Below are positions 14,493 through 23,923 of a stretch of DNA of 64,000 bases, in pieces. The position numbers and the translations under genes were made by a program. The stretch is from positions 62,001-126,000 of the forward strand of contig JAUMPM010000018.1 of assembly GCA_031294825.1 (NCBI GenBank), written 5' to 3'. The DNA comes from Collinsella sp. GTDB taxonomy: Bacteria > Actinomycetota > Coriobacteriia > Coriobacteriales > Coriobacteriaceae. Each line of letters begins with the position of its first letter. Positions within the stretch are counted from its first letter, which is position 1. A model generated the notes under the pieces. The model ran no database searches and had not been told where the DNA came from. It saw only the letters and a program-made list of their open reading frames with translations.

Positions 14493-17491
14493 TATCGCTC
14501 GACGAGCACGCGGTTAAGCCTGCCCTCGACCAAGCGCTCGTACAGACGCCGCGTCTCGGGCTCGGGCACGCCATTGACCTGCTCCCTCAGGTGATGCATA
14601 TGCCCACTGTACAGCTCGACGATATCGCGTCGTCGCCCCGCCGCGCCGTAGACGCGCATAGCGCAACGCACCATGTCCTCGCGCGCCGTCTCTTGCCGCA
14701 GCCCCGACTCCACCAGCCATACCGCCGACTGCAGGTCATTTTCTTCTAGGGCGGCATTCGCGCCCCGAATCATACAGTCGATATACTTCGATTCCATAAT
14801 GCGCCTCATACGCAAAAAGTAGGTGGGATTACAGCCATTGGGAACATACAACGGGCCGGCGTAAAGCTGCTCGATCTTAAGGCACAGCTCGATCAGATGG
14901 GGCCCGCGCGCACCCGTGCGATTTCCCAAAACTTCGCGGCTTATCTGATCAAACAACCGCACGTCGGTCTTGACGTAATCGCCGTTAAGCCCAATGCACT
15001 CGTTTTGGATCAGCACACACGACTTGCCGTCCGGTGTCGGCCCCAAGGCCGAACGCAGGCGCGATATCGTCGAGTACAGATTGTTACGAGCGCTATTGAA
15101 CTCGGCGTGGGGCCACAGCTCCATAGCCAGCGTCTCGCGGTCGACCAGCGCATCCATGCCCAGCGCAAGCCGCTCGGCAAGCGTCGCCGCTTTCTTGCGG
15201 CGCCACATCTTATCCGTGATGGGAAACCCGTCGCGCTCGGCGCGAAACGCCCCAAACATGCGAATCTCGATATGGCCAATCACATCGACACCCTCGGCAT
15301 CGCCGGCCTGGAACAGACGCTCGCCTTCGCCCTCAAAGTCGTCACGCAGCGAATATCGCGACAGCTCGCGCACCGGGAGCTTCTTTCGAATTCTAGCAGC
15401 CGGCTCACCCAGACAATGCATCGCAAGACGCGCAAACAGCCGATACGACGGATTTAAAATCCCCGGGCGGTTCATGGACATCCAGGCTGCAAGGTCGCTA
15501 TCGCGGCCCGCGGAGGCCAAATGCAGCGCCACCATCCAAGCCTCGGCACCACCGACCTGCGTCCGACTCAAATCGAGCAGCTCTGCCTCTTCGCGCACCG
15601 ATACCATCGATGTATTGCGTAAGTATGCCGCGCGCTCTAGCAGCAGTGCGTTGTCGCGTATGTATCCAATCGATTCCTCGGCAAGCCTGAGCACCTGCAC
15701 CGCACGGAATTTGGCATTGACCGGACGCCCCTCAGCCAGCGACTGCCAGCCTTCCAGTATCAAGCCAAACAACTGGACTTGATTGTCGCGCACGCGCACG
15801 GCAAAACGGTCGAGCTCATTGAATGCCTGCTCGTCGGTTACCGGCAAGCCGGAAAGGAGCCGCCGTGCCGCCAGCACCATGCGCACCCAGATAGCCATCG
15901 CCTTAAGCCCACGTACGTCGAGCGCCTCCCGCACCACCGCCATCTCGTCGTCGCGCTCGTCGGTTCCCGCAAACGACCCGTCAAAGAGCTCCACCAGCAT
16001 GCTATCGGCCCGTATAACAATCCCCGCGATGTCGAGCTCGCAGTCGTAGGCCCTGCTCGTTTTGAGCTGCTGTAGAACGCCGCCGTCATCTCCCCGCTCG
16101 GTCAGGCATCGCTTGACCTCGATATGCGCGGACAGCATGTCGAGTGCGGTGTGGGATGTCTCGATTTCTGGCACGGCCAGGTTCGTAGGAAGCCCAAGCC
16201 CGTTGTCCCCATAGCAAACAGCCGTCAGTGTCTGGGCCACCCTCCATGAAACAGGGTCTATTTCACAGGCCGCCCGTTCGCCCCCGCGCTCGATAACCGA
16301 TGCCATATAGCGGGCGAGCTTTGTATTGGACACGCTGACCGCTGCCAGATATACGCCGAGCGCCTCGGCGGGCGTTGGCTCTGGAGCCGGATCGTCGGCA
16401 TCGATCGTGCCCAACGCTGCTCGGCAGATATCGGCCCCATGCCCCGTCAGAGCCAGATCGACCCCATACTGCCCAGCAAGTTCAAGGACCGCTTCACGGT
16501 CCAAAAAGGCGTCCGCCAGGCCCATCGCCGCATCGCATCGGCCCGCCTTAAGCAAAATCCGGGCCGCCCTCGGAACAAGTTCGGGGCGAACCTCGGCCAC
16601 CAACTTACGCAAGCGCAAGCGTCCGTTATCCTCCGTGCCCAGACACGTAAAACTCCGCTCGGCGGGGTCCAAGCCAAAGATCGGGTAGTCGCGTACAAAG
16701 TAGGACTGGTCGACCATCGACAGCCTTACCCCACAAGCCTCGAGTTCTGCGATATTGCCCTCGCCCATCAAAACCATGAGGCATGCCACGCAAAACAGCG
16801 CATTATTGTCGAGCGAAGCCAGATCGGCAAGTGCCGCGCCATATACGTTGACAATCTCGTTTTCGAGCAGGCCGGCTACATCGCCTTGGCCATACAGACC
16901 CGTCTGCAATGCCGAAACGAGCTCGGGCACGCCCTGCGTGAGCTGATAGAAGTCGAGCGATGTGCTGATCGAAAACGCCGATGCCCACGCCGAATACTCA
17001 TAGGCATGCACCTTGAGCATCTGCGCATTGATCTTAACCGAATCGCCCAGCCCATGAATCAGCTGACGATTTGAAGGACGGCAGGAGATAAAGACCCCAA
17101 CCCCCATAGCGCGCAGGCCGCGAATCCTGTCGATGAGGTCTTCGGTATCGTGCTGATCGAGGTTTGGCACATTATCAATCGCGATAAGGGAGTGCGGTTT
17201 GTCTTTGAGTTCTTCGGTAACCACCTCGAGCTGCATAAACACCTCGCGCCCAGTGGCGCGATCGGCCTCGATAATCCGCACGGGGCCTCGCGTCGGGTCG
17301 CATTTAACCTCATGGGTGTACTGCAGCAGCACCGAGGTCTTCCCAAACCCGTCGGGCGCATAAAGAACCACGATGCCGGCCTTTCGGCCCTTGGCGATAA
17401 GCTCATTCATCAAGCGTTCGCGTCGCACCATATAGCCTCCGCCCAGCGGCATCAGCTCGAGGTCGTCTATACCGCTCAAATCGTTTACCAT
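14492..17491 (-). CDS. Large STAND-type regulator with winged helix and BTAD domain
   Basis: A 999-residue cytoplasmic protein. The N-terminus has a P-loop (PDGFGKTS, 46-53) and a Walker B-like SLIAIDNVPNL, giving an ATPase of the MalT/AfsR type. A long helical middle follows. Residues about 735-815 form an OmpR-like winged helix (IEIRMFGAFRAERDG, ETLAMELWPH, SRLRSALG), and the end resembles a bacterial transcriptional activator domain (BTAD). This order, DNA-binding after ATPase, differs from classical AfsR, where the DNA-binding part is N-terminal. The ATG follows GAGGAG. No target gene is apparent; a ~450-bp non-coding region upstream may hold its own control. Confidence 0.8.
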   Translation of the reverse strand: MVNDLSGIDDLELMPLGGGYMVRRERLMNELIAKGRKAGIVVLYAPDGFGKTSVLLQYTHEVKCDPTRGPVRIIEADRATGREVFMQLEVVTEELKDKPHSLIAIDNVPNLDQHDTEDLIDRIRGLRAMGVGVFISCRPSNRQLIHGLGDSVKINAQMLKVHAYEYSAWASAFSISTSLDFYQLTQGVPELVSALQTGLYGQGDVAGLLENEIVNVYGAALADLASLDNNALFCVACLMVLMGEGNIAELEACGVRLSMVDQSYFVRDYPIFGLDPAERSFTCLGTEDNGRLRLRKLVAEVRPELVPRAARILLKAGRCDAAMGLADAFLDREAVLELAGQYGVDLALTGHGADICRAALGTIDADDPAPEPTPAEALGVYLAAVSVSNTKLARYMASVIERGGERAACEIDPVSWRVAQTLTAVCYGDNGLGLPTNLAVPEIETSHTALDMLSAHIEVKRCLTERGDDGGVLQQLKTSRAYDCELDIAGIVIRADSMLVELFDGSFAGTDERDDEMAVVREALDVRGLKAMAIWVRMVLAARRLLSGLPVTDEQAFNELDRFAVRVRDNQVQLFGLILEGWQSLAEGRPVNAKFRAVQVLRLAEESIGYIRDNALLLERAAYLRNTSMVSVREEAELLDLSRTQVGGAEAWMVALHLASAGRDSDLAAWMSMNRPGILNPSYRLFARLAMHCLGEPAARIRKKLPVRELSRYSLRDDFEGEGERLFQAGDAEGVDVIGHIEIRMFGAFRAERDGFPITDKMWRRKKAATLAERLALGMDALVDRETLAMELWPHAEFNSARNNLYSTISRLRSALGPTPDGKSCVLIQNECIGLNGDYVKTDVRLFDQISREVLGNRTGARGPHLIELCLKIEQLYAGPLYVPNGCNPTYFLRMRRIMESKYIDCMIRGANAALEENDLQSAVWLVESGLRQETAREDMVRCAMRVYGAAGRRRDIVELYSGHMHHLREQVNGVPEPETRRLYERLVEGRLNRVLVER

Positions 17492-17878
17492 GCCCGCTCC
17501 TCAACTCGACCGTATGGACACTGTAGCCGCAAGACCATACAAGCCGCGCTATGAATAGAGCGACCTTGTGTTTTAGGTTGTCTTTTGGTACGCAAGCGGC
17601 AAGTTTTTGTACAGCGAGAGCCGATTGTTATTAATCCCCTGACTAATCGGTCTTTAAGCAGGTAAATGAGCTTGTCAGCTTGTCCCATCTAAGCGGCAGT
17701 GTAACGCAAATGAACAAGGTTCAGTTATGTCATTCAACTCGCCTAGCGCCCGCTACCGTCTACGACCTTCTAGTGGCATTTTTGCATAGAATCTGGTATG
17801 GAATGAATCAAGCTGTTGGGCATCTGGCGTTCGTCAAGCTTGCGGCAAGATTTTGGTCAAGTGGACAGAAGGGGATAG
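17492..17878. other. Intergenic region upstream of the BTAD regulator
   Basis: No plausible gene is seen. The region is richer in A+T than its surroundings. It holds an inverted pair around AGCCGATT (17620s) and ACTAATCGGTCTT (about 17641-17653), and a GTATGG/CCATAC pair near 17512-17540. It probably contains the regulator's promoter, but no clear -35/-10 pair could be assigned. Confidence 0.5.
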
Positions 17879-17907
17879 CAAAAAGGCCCCCGCAAAGCGG
17901 AGGCCTT
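17879..17907 (-). terminator. Intrinsic terminator of nagB
   Basis: On the minus strand AAGGCCTCCGC, TTT, GCGGGGGCCTT (17907-17883), one mismatch, followed by a T-run. It is about 33 bp after the nagB stop. Confidence 0.9.
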
Positions 17908-17939
17908 AGGCAAGGCTATGTCGAGGTGCAGGATTCGCG

Positions 17940-18668
17940 CTACTCGCAGAGCGAAAGGGCGGCCTCGTCGGCGACCACGACGCAGTTGGTATGCAGCTGC
18001 AGGATCGAAGCCGGGCACTCGGGCGTAACCGGGCCATAGCACATGTCGTGCACGGCCTGAGCCTTGGCCTCGCCGTTGGCAACGACCAGGATCATGCGGG
18101 CATACATGATGGTCTGGGTACCCATGGTGTAGGCCTGACGGGGAACATCGTCGATGCTGTCGAACAGGCGGCTGTTGGCCTGAATGGTGCTCTCGGTGAG
18201 GTCGACGCAGTGCGTGCCCTTGGAGAAGTGGTCATCGGGTTCGTTGAAGCCGATGTGGCCGTTGTTGCCGATGCCGAGCAGCTGCAGATCCGGGTAACCG
18301 GCGTCGGCGACGATCTTGTCGTACTCAGAGCAGGCAGCGGCGGCGTCGGGGTTGGAGCCATCGGGCACATGCGTGTTGTTCAGGTCGATGTTGATGTGAT
18401 CGAAGAAGTTCTCACGCATGAAGTAGTGATAGCTCTGGGGATCGTCGTGCGAAAGGCCGCGATACTCGTCCAGGTTGTAGGTGCTAACCTCGGCAAAGTT
18501 GACGTCGCCCTTCGCGTACCAAGCAGCGAGCTGCTTGTAGGCACCGATCGGGGTGGAGCCGGTGGCAAGGCCCAGCACACAGTCGGGCTTGAGGATAACC
18601 TGCGCCGAGATGATATTAGCGGCCTTGCGGCTCATATCCTCGTAGTCTTTAGCTTTAATGATCTTCAT
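17940..18668 (-). CDS. nagB: Glucosamine-6-phosphate deaminase
   Basis: Converts glucosamine-6-phosphate to fructose-6-phosphate and ammonia, the last step of amino-sugar use. It has 242 residues, typical of the short Gram-positive NagB. Family motifs: GLATGSTPIGAY near 33-44, NLDEYRGL with the catalytic Asp, LLGIGNNGHIGFNEP with the catalytic His/Glu, and the C-terminal ILQLHTNCVVVADEAA. The start at 18668 is chosen because AAAGGA precedes it; the open frame reaches 19019 but the extra N-terminus has no NagB similarity. No nagA is adjacent. The EIIA sugar-PTS gene and glmM, the opposing hexosamine synthesis step, lie just upstream on the same strand. Confidence 0.95.
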   Translation of the reverse strand: MKIIKAKDYEDMSRKAANIISAQVILKPDCVLGLATGSTPIGAYKQLAAWYAKGDVNFAEVSTYNLDEYRGLSHDDPQSYHYFMRENFFDHINIDLNNTHVPDGSNPDAAAACSEYDKIVADAGYPDLQLLGIGNNGHIGFNEPDDHFSKGTHCVDLTESTIQANSRLFDSIDDVPRQAYTMGTQTIMYARMILVVANGEAKAQAVHDMCYGPVTPECPASILQLHTNCVVVADEAALSLCE

Positions 18669-18865
18669 TACGCGTCCTTTCTCGTACAAGAGAGGCAAGG
18701 CTCCCTTACAAGCACTTGCCCGCGGCCCGCGTCGGCCGCAACCAACGTGTGCGGCCACCAGGGCGAGGTCGCGTAATGTATGTGTCTCGTGTCTAACCGC
18801 GTCGAGGCCCCTGCCCGTCCACGGTGACCCAAAGCCTTTTAGCTTCGGACAAATCCCATCTTGCC

Positions 18866-18899
18866 ACGGAGGGCGTCCTCTTTCAAGGGCGCCCTCCGT
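18866..18899. terminator. GC-rich hairpin downstream of the EIIA gene
   Basis: Perfect 10-bp arms ACGGAGGGCG / CGCCCTCCGT with a 14-base loop. It lies about 40 bp past the EIIA stop on the minus strand. The T-tract is poor, so this is at best a weak terminator. Confidence 0.5.
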
Positions 18900-18939
18900 A
18901 AACGTGTTTGAATTGTAGGCTAATGGCCACGTGCACTTG

Positions 18940-19437
18940 CTAGCGCTCGCGAGCAACGATGAGCTGGTCCATCTCTTCGACATGCACGCCAACGGAGCCC
19001 TTGATGCTCGAGAACTCAACGGAGTTGCACACCAAGATGGGAACCGTCACATCGTAGCCCTCGGCAGCAATTGCCTCGCGATCGAACTCAATGAGTACAT
19101 CGCCCTTATGGACGATGTCACCCACTTGCGCATGTACGGTAAAGTGCTTGCCCTCGAGCTGAACAGTGTCCAAACCAACGTGGATGAGCACGTCCAAGCC
19201 ATCGACCGTGTTAAGCGCAACGGCGTGTCCCGTGGGAAAAATAGCCTCGACCTTGGCATCAGCCGGCGCGATCACGCGCGTTCCGGTGGGCTGAATCGCC
19301 ACGCCCTGGCCCAAAAGGCCGGTGGCAAACGTCTGGTCGTTTACCTCGGAAAGCGGAATGACGTCGCCCGAGATGGGAGCATCCAGCGTAAGGACTCGAC
19401 CACGCATACCAAAAGACCTTAGGACTTTAGTGAACAT
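18940..19437 (-). CDS. crr: PTS EIIA-Glc domain protein
   Basis: A single-domain phosphocarrier of the sugar phosphotransferase system, 165 residues. It accepts phosphate from HPr and passes it to an EIIB partner encoded elsewhere. The phosphorylated histidine is H86 in VLIHVGLDT and the supporting histidine is H71 in PTGHAV. The second conserved strand, GDVLIEFD, is present. The cytoplasmic protein has no EIIB or EIIC fused or adjacent, so it may serve several permeases. GGGGGAG precedes the ATG. It lies 71 bp downstream of glmM on the same strand. Confidence 0.92.
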   Translation of the reverse strand: MFTKVLRSFGMRGRVLTLDAPISGDVIPLSEVNDQTFATGLLGQGVAIQPTGTRVIAPADAKVEAIFPTGHAVALNTVDGLDVLIHVGLDTVQLEGKHFTVHAQVGDIVHKGDVLIEFDREAIAAEGYDVTVPILVCNSVEFSSIKGSVGVHVEEMDQLIVARER

Positions 19438-19508
19438 GCTCCCCCTCGGACATACCGATCAATCAAAATAACCTTAACAGTTTACCACTTGGCAACGGTT
19501 TTTGACCA

Positions 19509-20846
19509 TTAGGGAAGTTCGCGCTTGACAACCTCGACGATGTCGTCGACAACGCGCTGGGTCAACTCATGCGTCTCGGCCTCGGCCATCACGCGGACCA
19601 GCGGCTCGGTACCGCTCGGGCGCACCAGAATGCGGCCACGGCCGTCAAGCTCCTTCTCGGCAGCAGCGACGGCATCCCAGATGGGCTGGCAATCGTCCAG
19701 ACCAGCCTTGTTGTCGGAATGCACGTTGACGAGTACCTGCGGATACTTCTTCATGATACCGGCAAGATCGGTGAGGGTGCGACCGGTGCGCTTGAGCACG
19801 GCCAGCAGCTGCAGAGCCGTCACCAGGCCGTCACCGGTGGTGTTGTGCTCCAGGAAGATGATGTGGCCGGACTGTTCGCCGCCGATGACGGCGCCGTCCG
19901 CGAGCATGCGCTCCAGAACGTAGCGGTCGCCCACGGCGGTCTGGACCATCTCGAAGCCCTGCTCCTTCATAGCGATGGAGAAGCCCAGGTTGCACATGAC
20001 GGTCGAAACGATCTCGGAGTTGGCGAGCTTGCCGCGAGCGGCAAGGTCAGAACCGCAGATAGCCAGGATGTAGTCACCATCGATCTCATTGCCCTCGCTG
20101 TCCACGAACAGCACGCGATCGGCGTCGCCGTCGTGGGCCAGGCCGATGTCAGCATGGGTGCGCAGCACGAGCTCGCGCAGGGGCTCGAGGTGCGTAGAGC
20201 CGCACTCGACATTGATGTCGGTACCGCAATAATCGGTGTTGATAGCGTGCACCGTGGCACCCAGGCGCTGCAGCGCGGCGGGCGTAGTCTGGCAGGAAGC
20301 ACCGTGACCGCAGTCGACGGCAACGACCAGGCCGTCGAGCCTCAGGCCATCAAGCGTATCGATGGCGTGGTCGACGTATGCCTTGCGAGCGTCCTTCATC
20401 TTGATGATGTGGCCCACACCGGCACCGGTCGGCAGCGTGTCGGCAGCCATGGCTTCCTCGGACATGACCCAGGCGCTGATCTCTTCCTCGACCGCGTCGG
20501 GAAGCTTCATACCCTTGCGGCTAAAGAACTTGATGCCGTTGAACTCCGGCGGATTATGCGAAGCGGAGATGACGATGCCGCCATCGAGCTCGTTTTGAAC
20601 GGTGAGCAGCGCCACGGCCGGCGTAGGAATGACGCCGCAGCAGTGCGGGCGGCCGCCCTCGGCCATAATGCCGGCGGTCAGAGCGCTCTCGAGCATGGTG
20701 CCCGAAAGGCGCGTGTCACGGCCGATGCAGATGTCCGGACCAAGAAACTTGGTCGCCGCGCGGCCCAGGCGAAACGCGAGGTCGCACGAAAGATCGGCGT
20801 TGGCGACGCCACGGACACCATCGGTACCGAAGATGTTCTGGGGCAT
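19509..20846 (-). CDS. glmM: Phosphoglucosamine mutase
   Basis: Interconverts glucosamine-6-phosphate and glucosamine-1-phosphate for UDP-GlcNAc and peptidoglycan synthesis. It has 445 residues, the standard length. Diagnostic features are the N-terminal NIFGTDGVRG, the catalytic phosphoserine loop ISASHNPPEFNGIK, the metal loop HDGDADRVLFVD and the sugar-binding loop GEQSGHIIF; the C-terminus has VRPSGTEPLVRVMAEA. GGAGCAA precedes the start. It follows the rplM-rpsI operon, as is common in Gram-positive genomes, with a terminator between them. Confidence 0.97.
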   Translation of the reverse strand: MPQNIFGTDGVRGVANADLSCDLAFRLGRAATKFLGPDICIGRDTRLSGTMLESALTAGIMAEGGRPHCCGVIPTPAVALLTVQNELDGGIVISASHNPPEFNGIKFFSRKGMKLPDAVEEEISAWVMSEEAMAADTLPTGAGVGHIIKMKDARKAYVDHAIDTLDGLRLDGLVVAVDCGHGASCQTTPAALQRLGATVHAINTDYCGTDINVECGSTHLEPLRELVLRTHADIGLAHDGDADRVLFVDSEGNEIDGDYILAICGSDLAARGKLANSEIVSTVMCNLGFSIAMKEQGFEMVQTAVGDRYVLERMLADGAVIGGEQSGHIIFLEHNTTGDGLVTALQLLAVLKRTGRTLTDLAGIMKKYPQVLVNVHSDNKAGLDDCQPIWDAVAAAEKELDGRGRILVRPSGTEPLVRVMAEAETHELTQRVVDDIVEVVKRELP

Positions 20847-20895
20847 AGGATTGCTCCTTCCCTAGCAGGCGATATGCAACCGCCTACCCTAGTCG

Positions 20896-20939
20896 AAAAA
20901 GAAAAGCGGGACCCGCCGAGGAATCGGCAGGCCCCGCTT
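20896..20939 (-). terminator. Intrinsic terminator of rplM-rpsI
   Basis: A 16-bp stem (20904-20919 with 20924-20939, two mismatches) followed on the minus strand by a T-rich tract. It is placed between rpsI and glmM. Confidence 0.9.
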
Positions 20940-20969
20940 GTACATTGTATCTCGAAAGGAGATAAAACC

Positions 20970-21365
<396 letters not shown>

Positions 21366-21367
21366 CT

Positions 21368-21811
21368 TTAAGCCTCCAGCTCAATCTTCGTGGGGTTCTG
21401 GGCAGCATGCGGATGCTCGGCACCAGCGTAGACCTTAAGCTTGGTCATCTGGGCACGGCCGAGGGTGGTCTTGGGCAGCATACCGCGAACGGCGCGCTCG
21501 ATGACCTTCTCCGGGTGCTTCTCCATAGCCTGGCGGAAGCTCTCAGCCTTGAGGCCGCCGTTGTAGCCGCTGTGGCGATAATAGGTCTTCGTGTCGGCCT
21601 TGTTACCGGTAAGCTGGACCTTATCGGCGTTGATGACGACAACGAAGTCGCCGCAGTCGCTGTTGGGCGTGAACTGGGGCTTGTTCTTACCGCGCAGGAT
21701 CATTGCGATCTGGGTGGCAAGACGGCCCAGGACAGCACCATCGGCGTCGACGAGAACCCAGTTGCGCTGGACCTCGCCCTGCTTGGCGTAGTGAGTCGAT
21801 TTCGAAATCAC
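21368..21811 (-). CDS. rplM: Ribosomal protein uL13
   Basis: Large-subunit protein, 147 residues, first gene of the rplM-rpsI operon. Recognised by NWVLVDADGAVLGRLAT, ILRGKNKP, YRHSGYNGGLK and AVRGMLPKTTLGR. The ~190-bp gap upstream contains the promoter and possibly an L13 leader, but I could not identify a conserved leader structure there. Confidence 0.98.
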   Translation of the reverse strand: MISKSTHYAKQGEVQRNWVLVDADGAVLGRLATQIAMILRGKNKPQFTPNSDCGDFVVVINADKVQLTGNKADTKTYYRHSGYNGGLKAESFRQAMEKHPEKVIERAVRGMLPKTTLGRAQMTKLKVYAGAEHPHAAQNPTKIELEA

Positions 21812-22004
21812 TTAGACTCCTCCATGTACAGTACGTGTTGTTACAGAGATTCACGGGGCTCTGCAAGTAACCCGTCCATATTACCCCGCTCGCCGTACGA
21901 GTCAACAGGTATTTTGGCTCCGACCAGAGTTTCTGCACATGTCATCCACGAGCCGTGATTTTCCAGCTCTTTAGCTTTTGTCATTTTTTGAGGGTTCGCC
22001 GTCG

Positions 22005-22883
22005 CTAGCGCTCAACGAACTCTTGGATTTCCGCGAGCAGGCGCTTTGCCTCCTGGCGGCCCTGGATATACAGGTCCAAAAGCTTTGCCGAATCGTGCTC
22101 GACATGGCCGACCTCGACCGGCTTTTGCGGAGCGACGACCAGCGCACGGCCCTCGCGCTCATACTTCCACAGATGCATGCGCTGGATGTTGTAGCGGTCG
22201 TGGCGCGTCTCGATAGCCTCGAGCAGATAGGGGTAGTCGGCATAACGCGCACGCGCGGCGGGCATAAACTCGTAGGGCTTTTTCTCGTACGAGCGGTCCT
22301 GCGTGACGATGACGACCGCGCGATCGAAGCCCGCCTCCTCGAGCACATGCTCGATGGGGACCGAATCGGCCACGCCGCCGTCGACGTATTTGTGCCCGTC
22401 AATCTCGACCGGCGGCGTCACCAGTGGCAGCGACGTCGAGGCGCGCACGGCATCGAGGTCGAGCACGGCGCTTTTGACCGGAAGGTACGTGGCGGTTCCA
22501 AAGAGCATGTCCGTCGCGACGGCGTACATCTCGATGGGGCTCGCGTCGAACGTCTCGTTGTCAAAGGGATCCAGGCGGTCCTGGACATCGTTGAAGATAA
22601 AGTCGTAACCCACAATGGAGCCCGTGGACGCAAACGACGCGGCGCCCATGAAGCGGCTGTCGTTGCAGAAAGCCAGGTTGATGCGGTTGGCACGACCGAT
22701 CTGGTGCGACTTGTAGTTCACGCCGTTGAGGGCGCCGGCCGATACGCCATATACCGCCGGAATCTCGACGCCGGCCTCCATGAGGACGTCGAGTACGCCT
22801 GCGGTAAATTGCCCGCGGAAGCTGCCGCCCTCCAAAACGAGCGCGACTTTGCCGGCGTTCTTTGCCTTATCTTCTGCAGTCAT
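22005..22883 (-). CDS. Patatin-like phospholipase family protein
   Basis: A 292-residue esterase-like protein of the patatin/RssA type. The oxyanion-hole loop GGSFRG is at 19-24, the nucleophile S48 lies in GVSAG, and the dyad Asp is in DGGVADS (about 178). A C-terminal extension after the core includes PYLLEAIETRHDRYN. No signal peptide or membrane segment is seen, so it acts in the cytoplasm, probably as an acyl hydrolase on lipids; the substrate is unknown. GGAGGTCAAT precedes the ATG. It is followed by rplM on the same strand, but 190 bp separate them. Confidence 0.9.
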   Translation of the reverse strand: MTAEDKAKNAGKVALVLEGGSFRGQFTAGVLDVLMEAGVEIPAVYGVSAGALNGVNYKSHQIGRANRINLAFCNDSRFMGAASFASTGSIVGYDFIFNDVQDRLDPFDNETFDASPIEMYAVATDMLFGTATYLPVKSAVLDLDAVRASTSLPLVTPPVEIDGHKYVDGGVADSVPIEHVLEEAGFDRAVVIVTQDRSYEKKPYEFMPAARARYADYPYLLEAIETRHDRYNIQRMHLWKYEREGRALVVAPQKPVEVGHVEHDSAKLLDLYIQGRQEAKRLLAEIQEFVER

Positions 22884-23010
22884 ATTGACCTCCTGCTGTT
22901 TCGTTTTGGCCTTCTTCTACCCAGTTTTGGGATAGAGAGCGCATTGGTTTTGGAGTTGCGGAGGACGGGTCGGTCGGCGGGAAAGCGCATCCCACCCTGC
23001 GTTGCTGCGG

Positions 23011-23059
23011 CGTTTTCTTAACGCTCGCGCCCTGCATAGAGTTCGATTCTCCGCGGTAC
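23011..23059 (+). repeat. 49-bp direct repeat with T-arm sequence, copy 1
   Basis: Matches 23221-23269 at 46 of 49 positions, 210 bp apart. It contains GAGTTCGATTCTCCGCG, identical to 17 nt of the tmRNA T-arm and 3' side but on the opposite strand. This is suggestive of attachment-site remnants next to ssrA. Confidence 0.7.
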
Positions 23060-23220
23060 AGGGGTGGCGTTGGCGCGGGGTATTGCCGGTCGTCATCCCA
23101 TCGGCTCGCATCTATATAGGGCTGGAGCTTTGCGCGGAGAATCCGCGTATTTGCTTCGCAAATCCGCACCGGCTTCGGCCGCCTGCCGGCGTCCTCGCCC
23201 GCGGGCTAAAAACGCTCACG

Positions 23221-23269
23221 CGTTTTCTTTACGCCCTCGCCCTGCATAGAGTTCGATTCTCCGCGGTAC
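23221..23269 (+). repeat. 49-bp direct repeat with T-arm sequence, copy 2
   Basis: Second copy of the direct repeat at 23011-23059. Its 3' part, from CCTGCATAGAG onwards, is identical to copy 1. The 161 bp between the copies carry small dyads (for example GCGGAGAATCCGC near 23135) but no gene. Confidence 0.7.
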
Positions 23270-23276
23270 GAACAAG

Positions 23277-23314
23277 AAATAAAAAGGCAGGTAGATATGA
23301 GTATCTATCTGCCT
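23277..23314 (-). terminator. Intrinsic terminator of ssrA
   Basis: On the minus strand a 13-bp stem (23314-23302 with 23297-23285, one G-U) with loop CTCA is followed by a T-rich run. It starts 9 bp after the tmRNA CCA end. Confidence 0.9.
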
Positions 23315-23322
23315 GCTACTTA

Positions 23323-23686
23323 TGGTGGAGGCGCGGAGAATCGAACTCCGGTCCACGAAAGCCCCCTGATTGGCATCTCCAAGCTCAGTCGCTGGTTTTG
23401 TCTCGGACGCTTGGCGCGCAGCGACACGCTCGCGGCGTCCTAACCGGTTCGGTCTTAGCCTGCGCCATACCGATTACGTGCGCAGGAGCATTCCCCTAAC
23501 ATGACGTCGCACCGGTGTCGGGGAAATCACCGGGTTGACGCGCCGCTATAAACTAAGCAGCGAGAGCCATAGGCTCAAAAGAAGAGTTGTTGTCAATTCA
23601 ATTTGACGGTACCCCTGTTTAACGAGGCGAGGAGACCTCGGCTTGCTTCCTCTCTCAGAGCTATCGTGTCGAAACCAGTCGCCCCC
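23323..23686 (-). ncRNA. ssrA: Transfer-messenger RNA (tmRNA)
   Basis: Rescues stalled ribosomes. The 5' end GGGGGCG (23686-23680) pairs with CGCCTCC before ACCA at the 3' end (23323). ACTGGTTTCGACA follows the 5' acceptor strand, as in bacterial tmRNAs, and the T-arm is GGAGTTCGATTCTCC. The tag reading frame encodes D-N-N-S-S-F-E-P-M-A-L-A-A followed by TAG; the resume codon is probably the GAC itself or the codon just before it. About 364 nt, one-piece type. The 3' T-arm sequence recurs in the two direct repeats downstream. Confidence 0.95.
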
Positions 23687-23923
23687 GAATGTCGGGAAAG
23701 TCTGGATGGCATTGGGCACGAGTGCCCAACGGCCGTCGACTTTTCAAGGAACATACGGGGCGAGCCCCGCTTGCGAAGTGCTATGTTACCACGTTCTGAA
23801 GGAAGACAGCTGTTCTATGCACGAGCTGTGAAGACCCCAATGTGCGCTGCACTTCGCACTTTTGCTACCGATCGCGTCACGTATATTTTCGCCAAGCACA
23901 ATTGACCCGTCGAAAGGACCGTT

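Noticed and set aside
23011..23269. The T-arm-bearing direct repeats as intact tRNA genes
   Set aside because: No D-arm, anticodon arm or acceptor pairing could be formed around the T-arm sequence.
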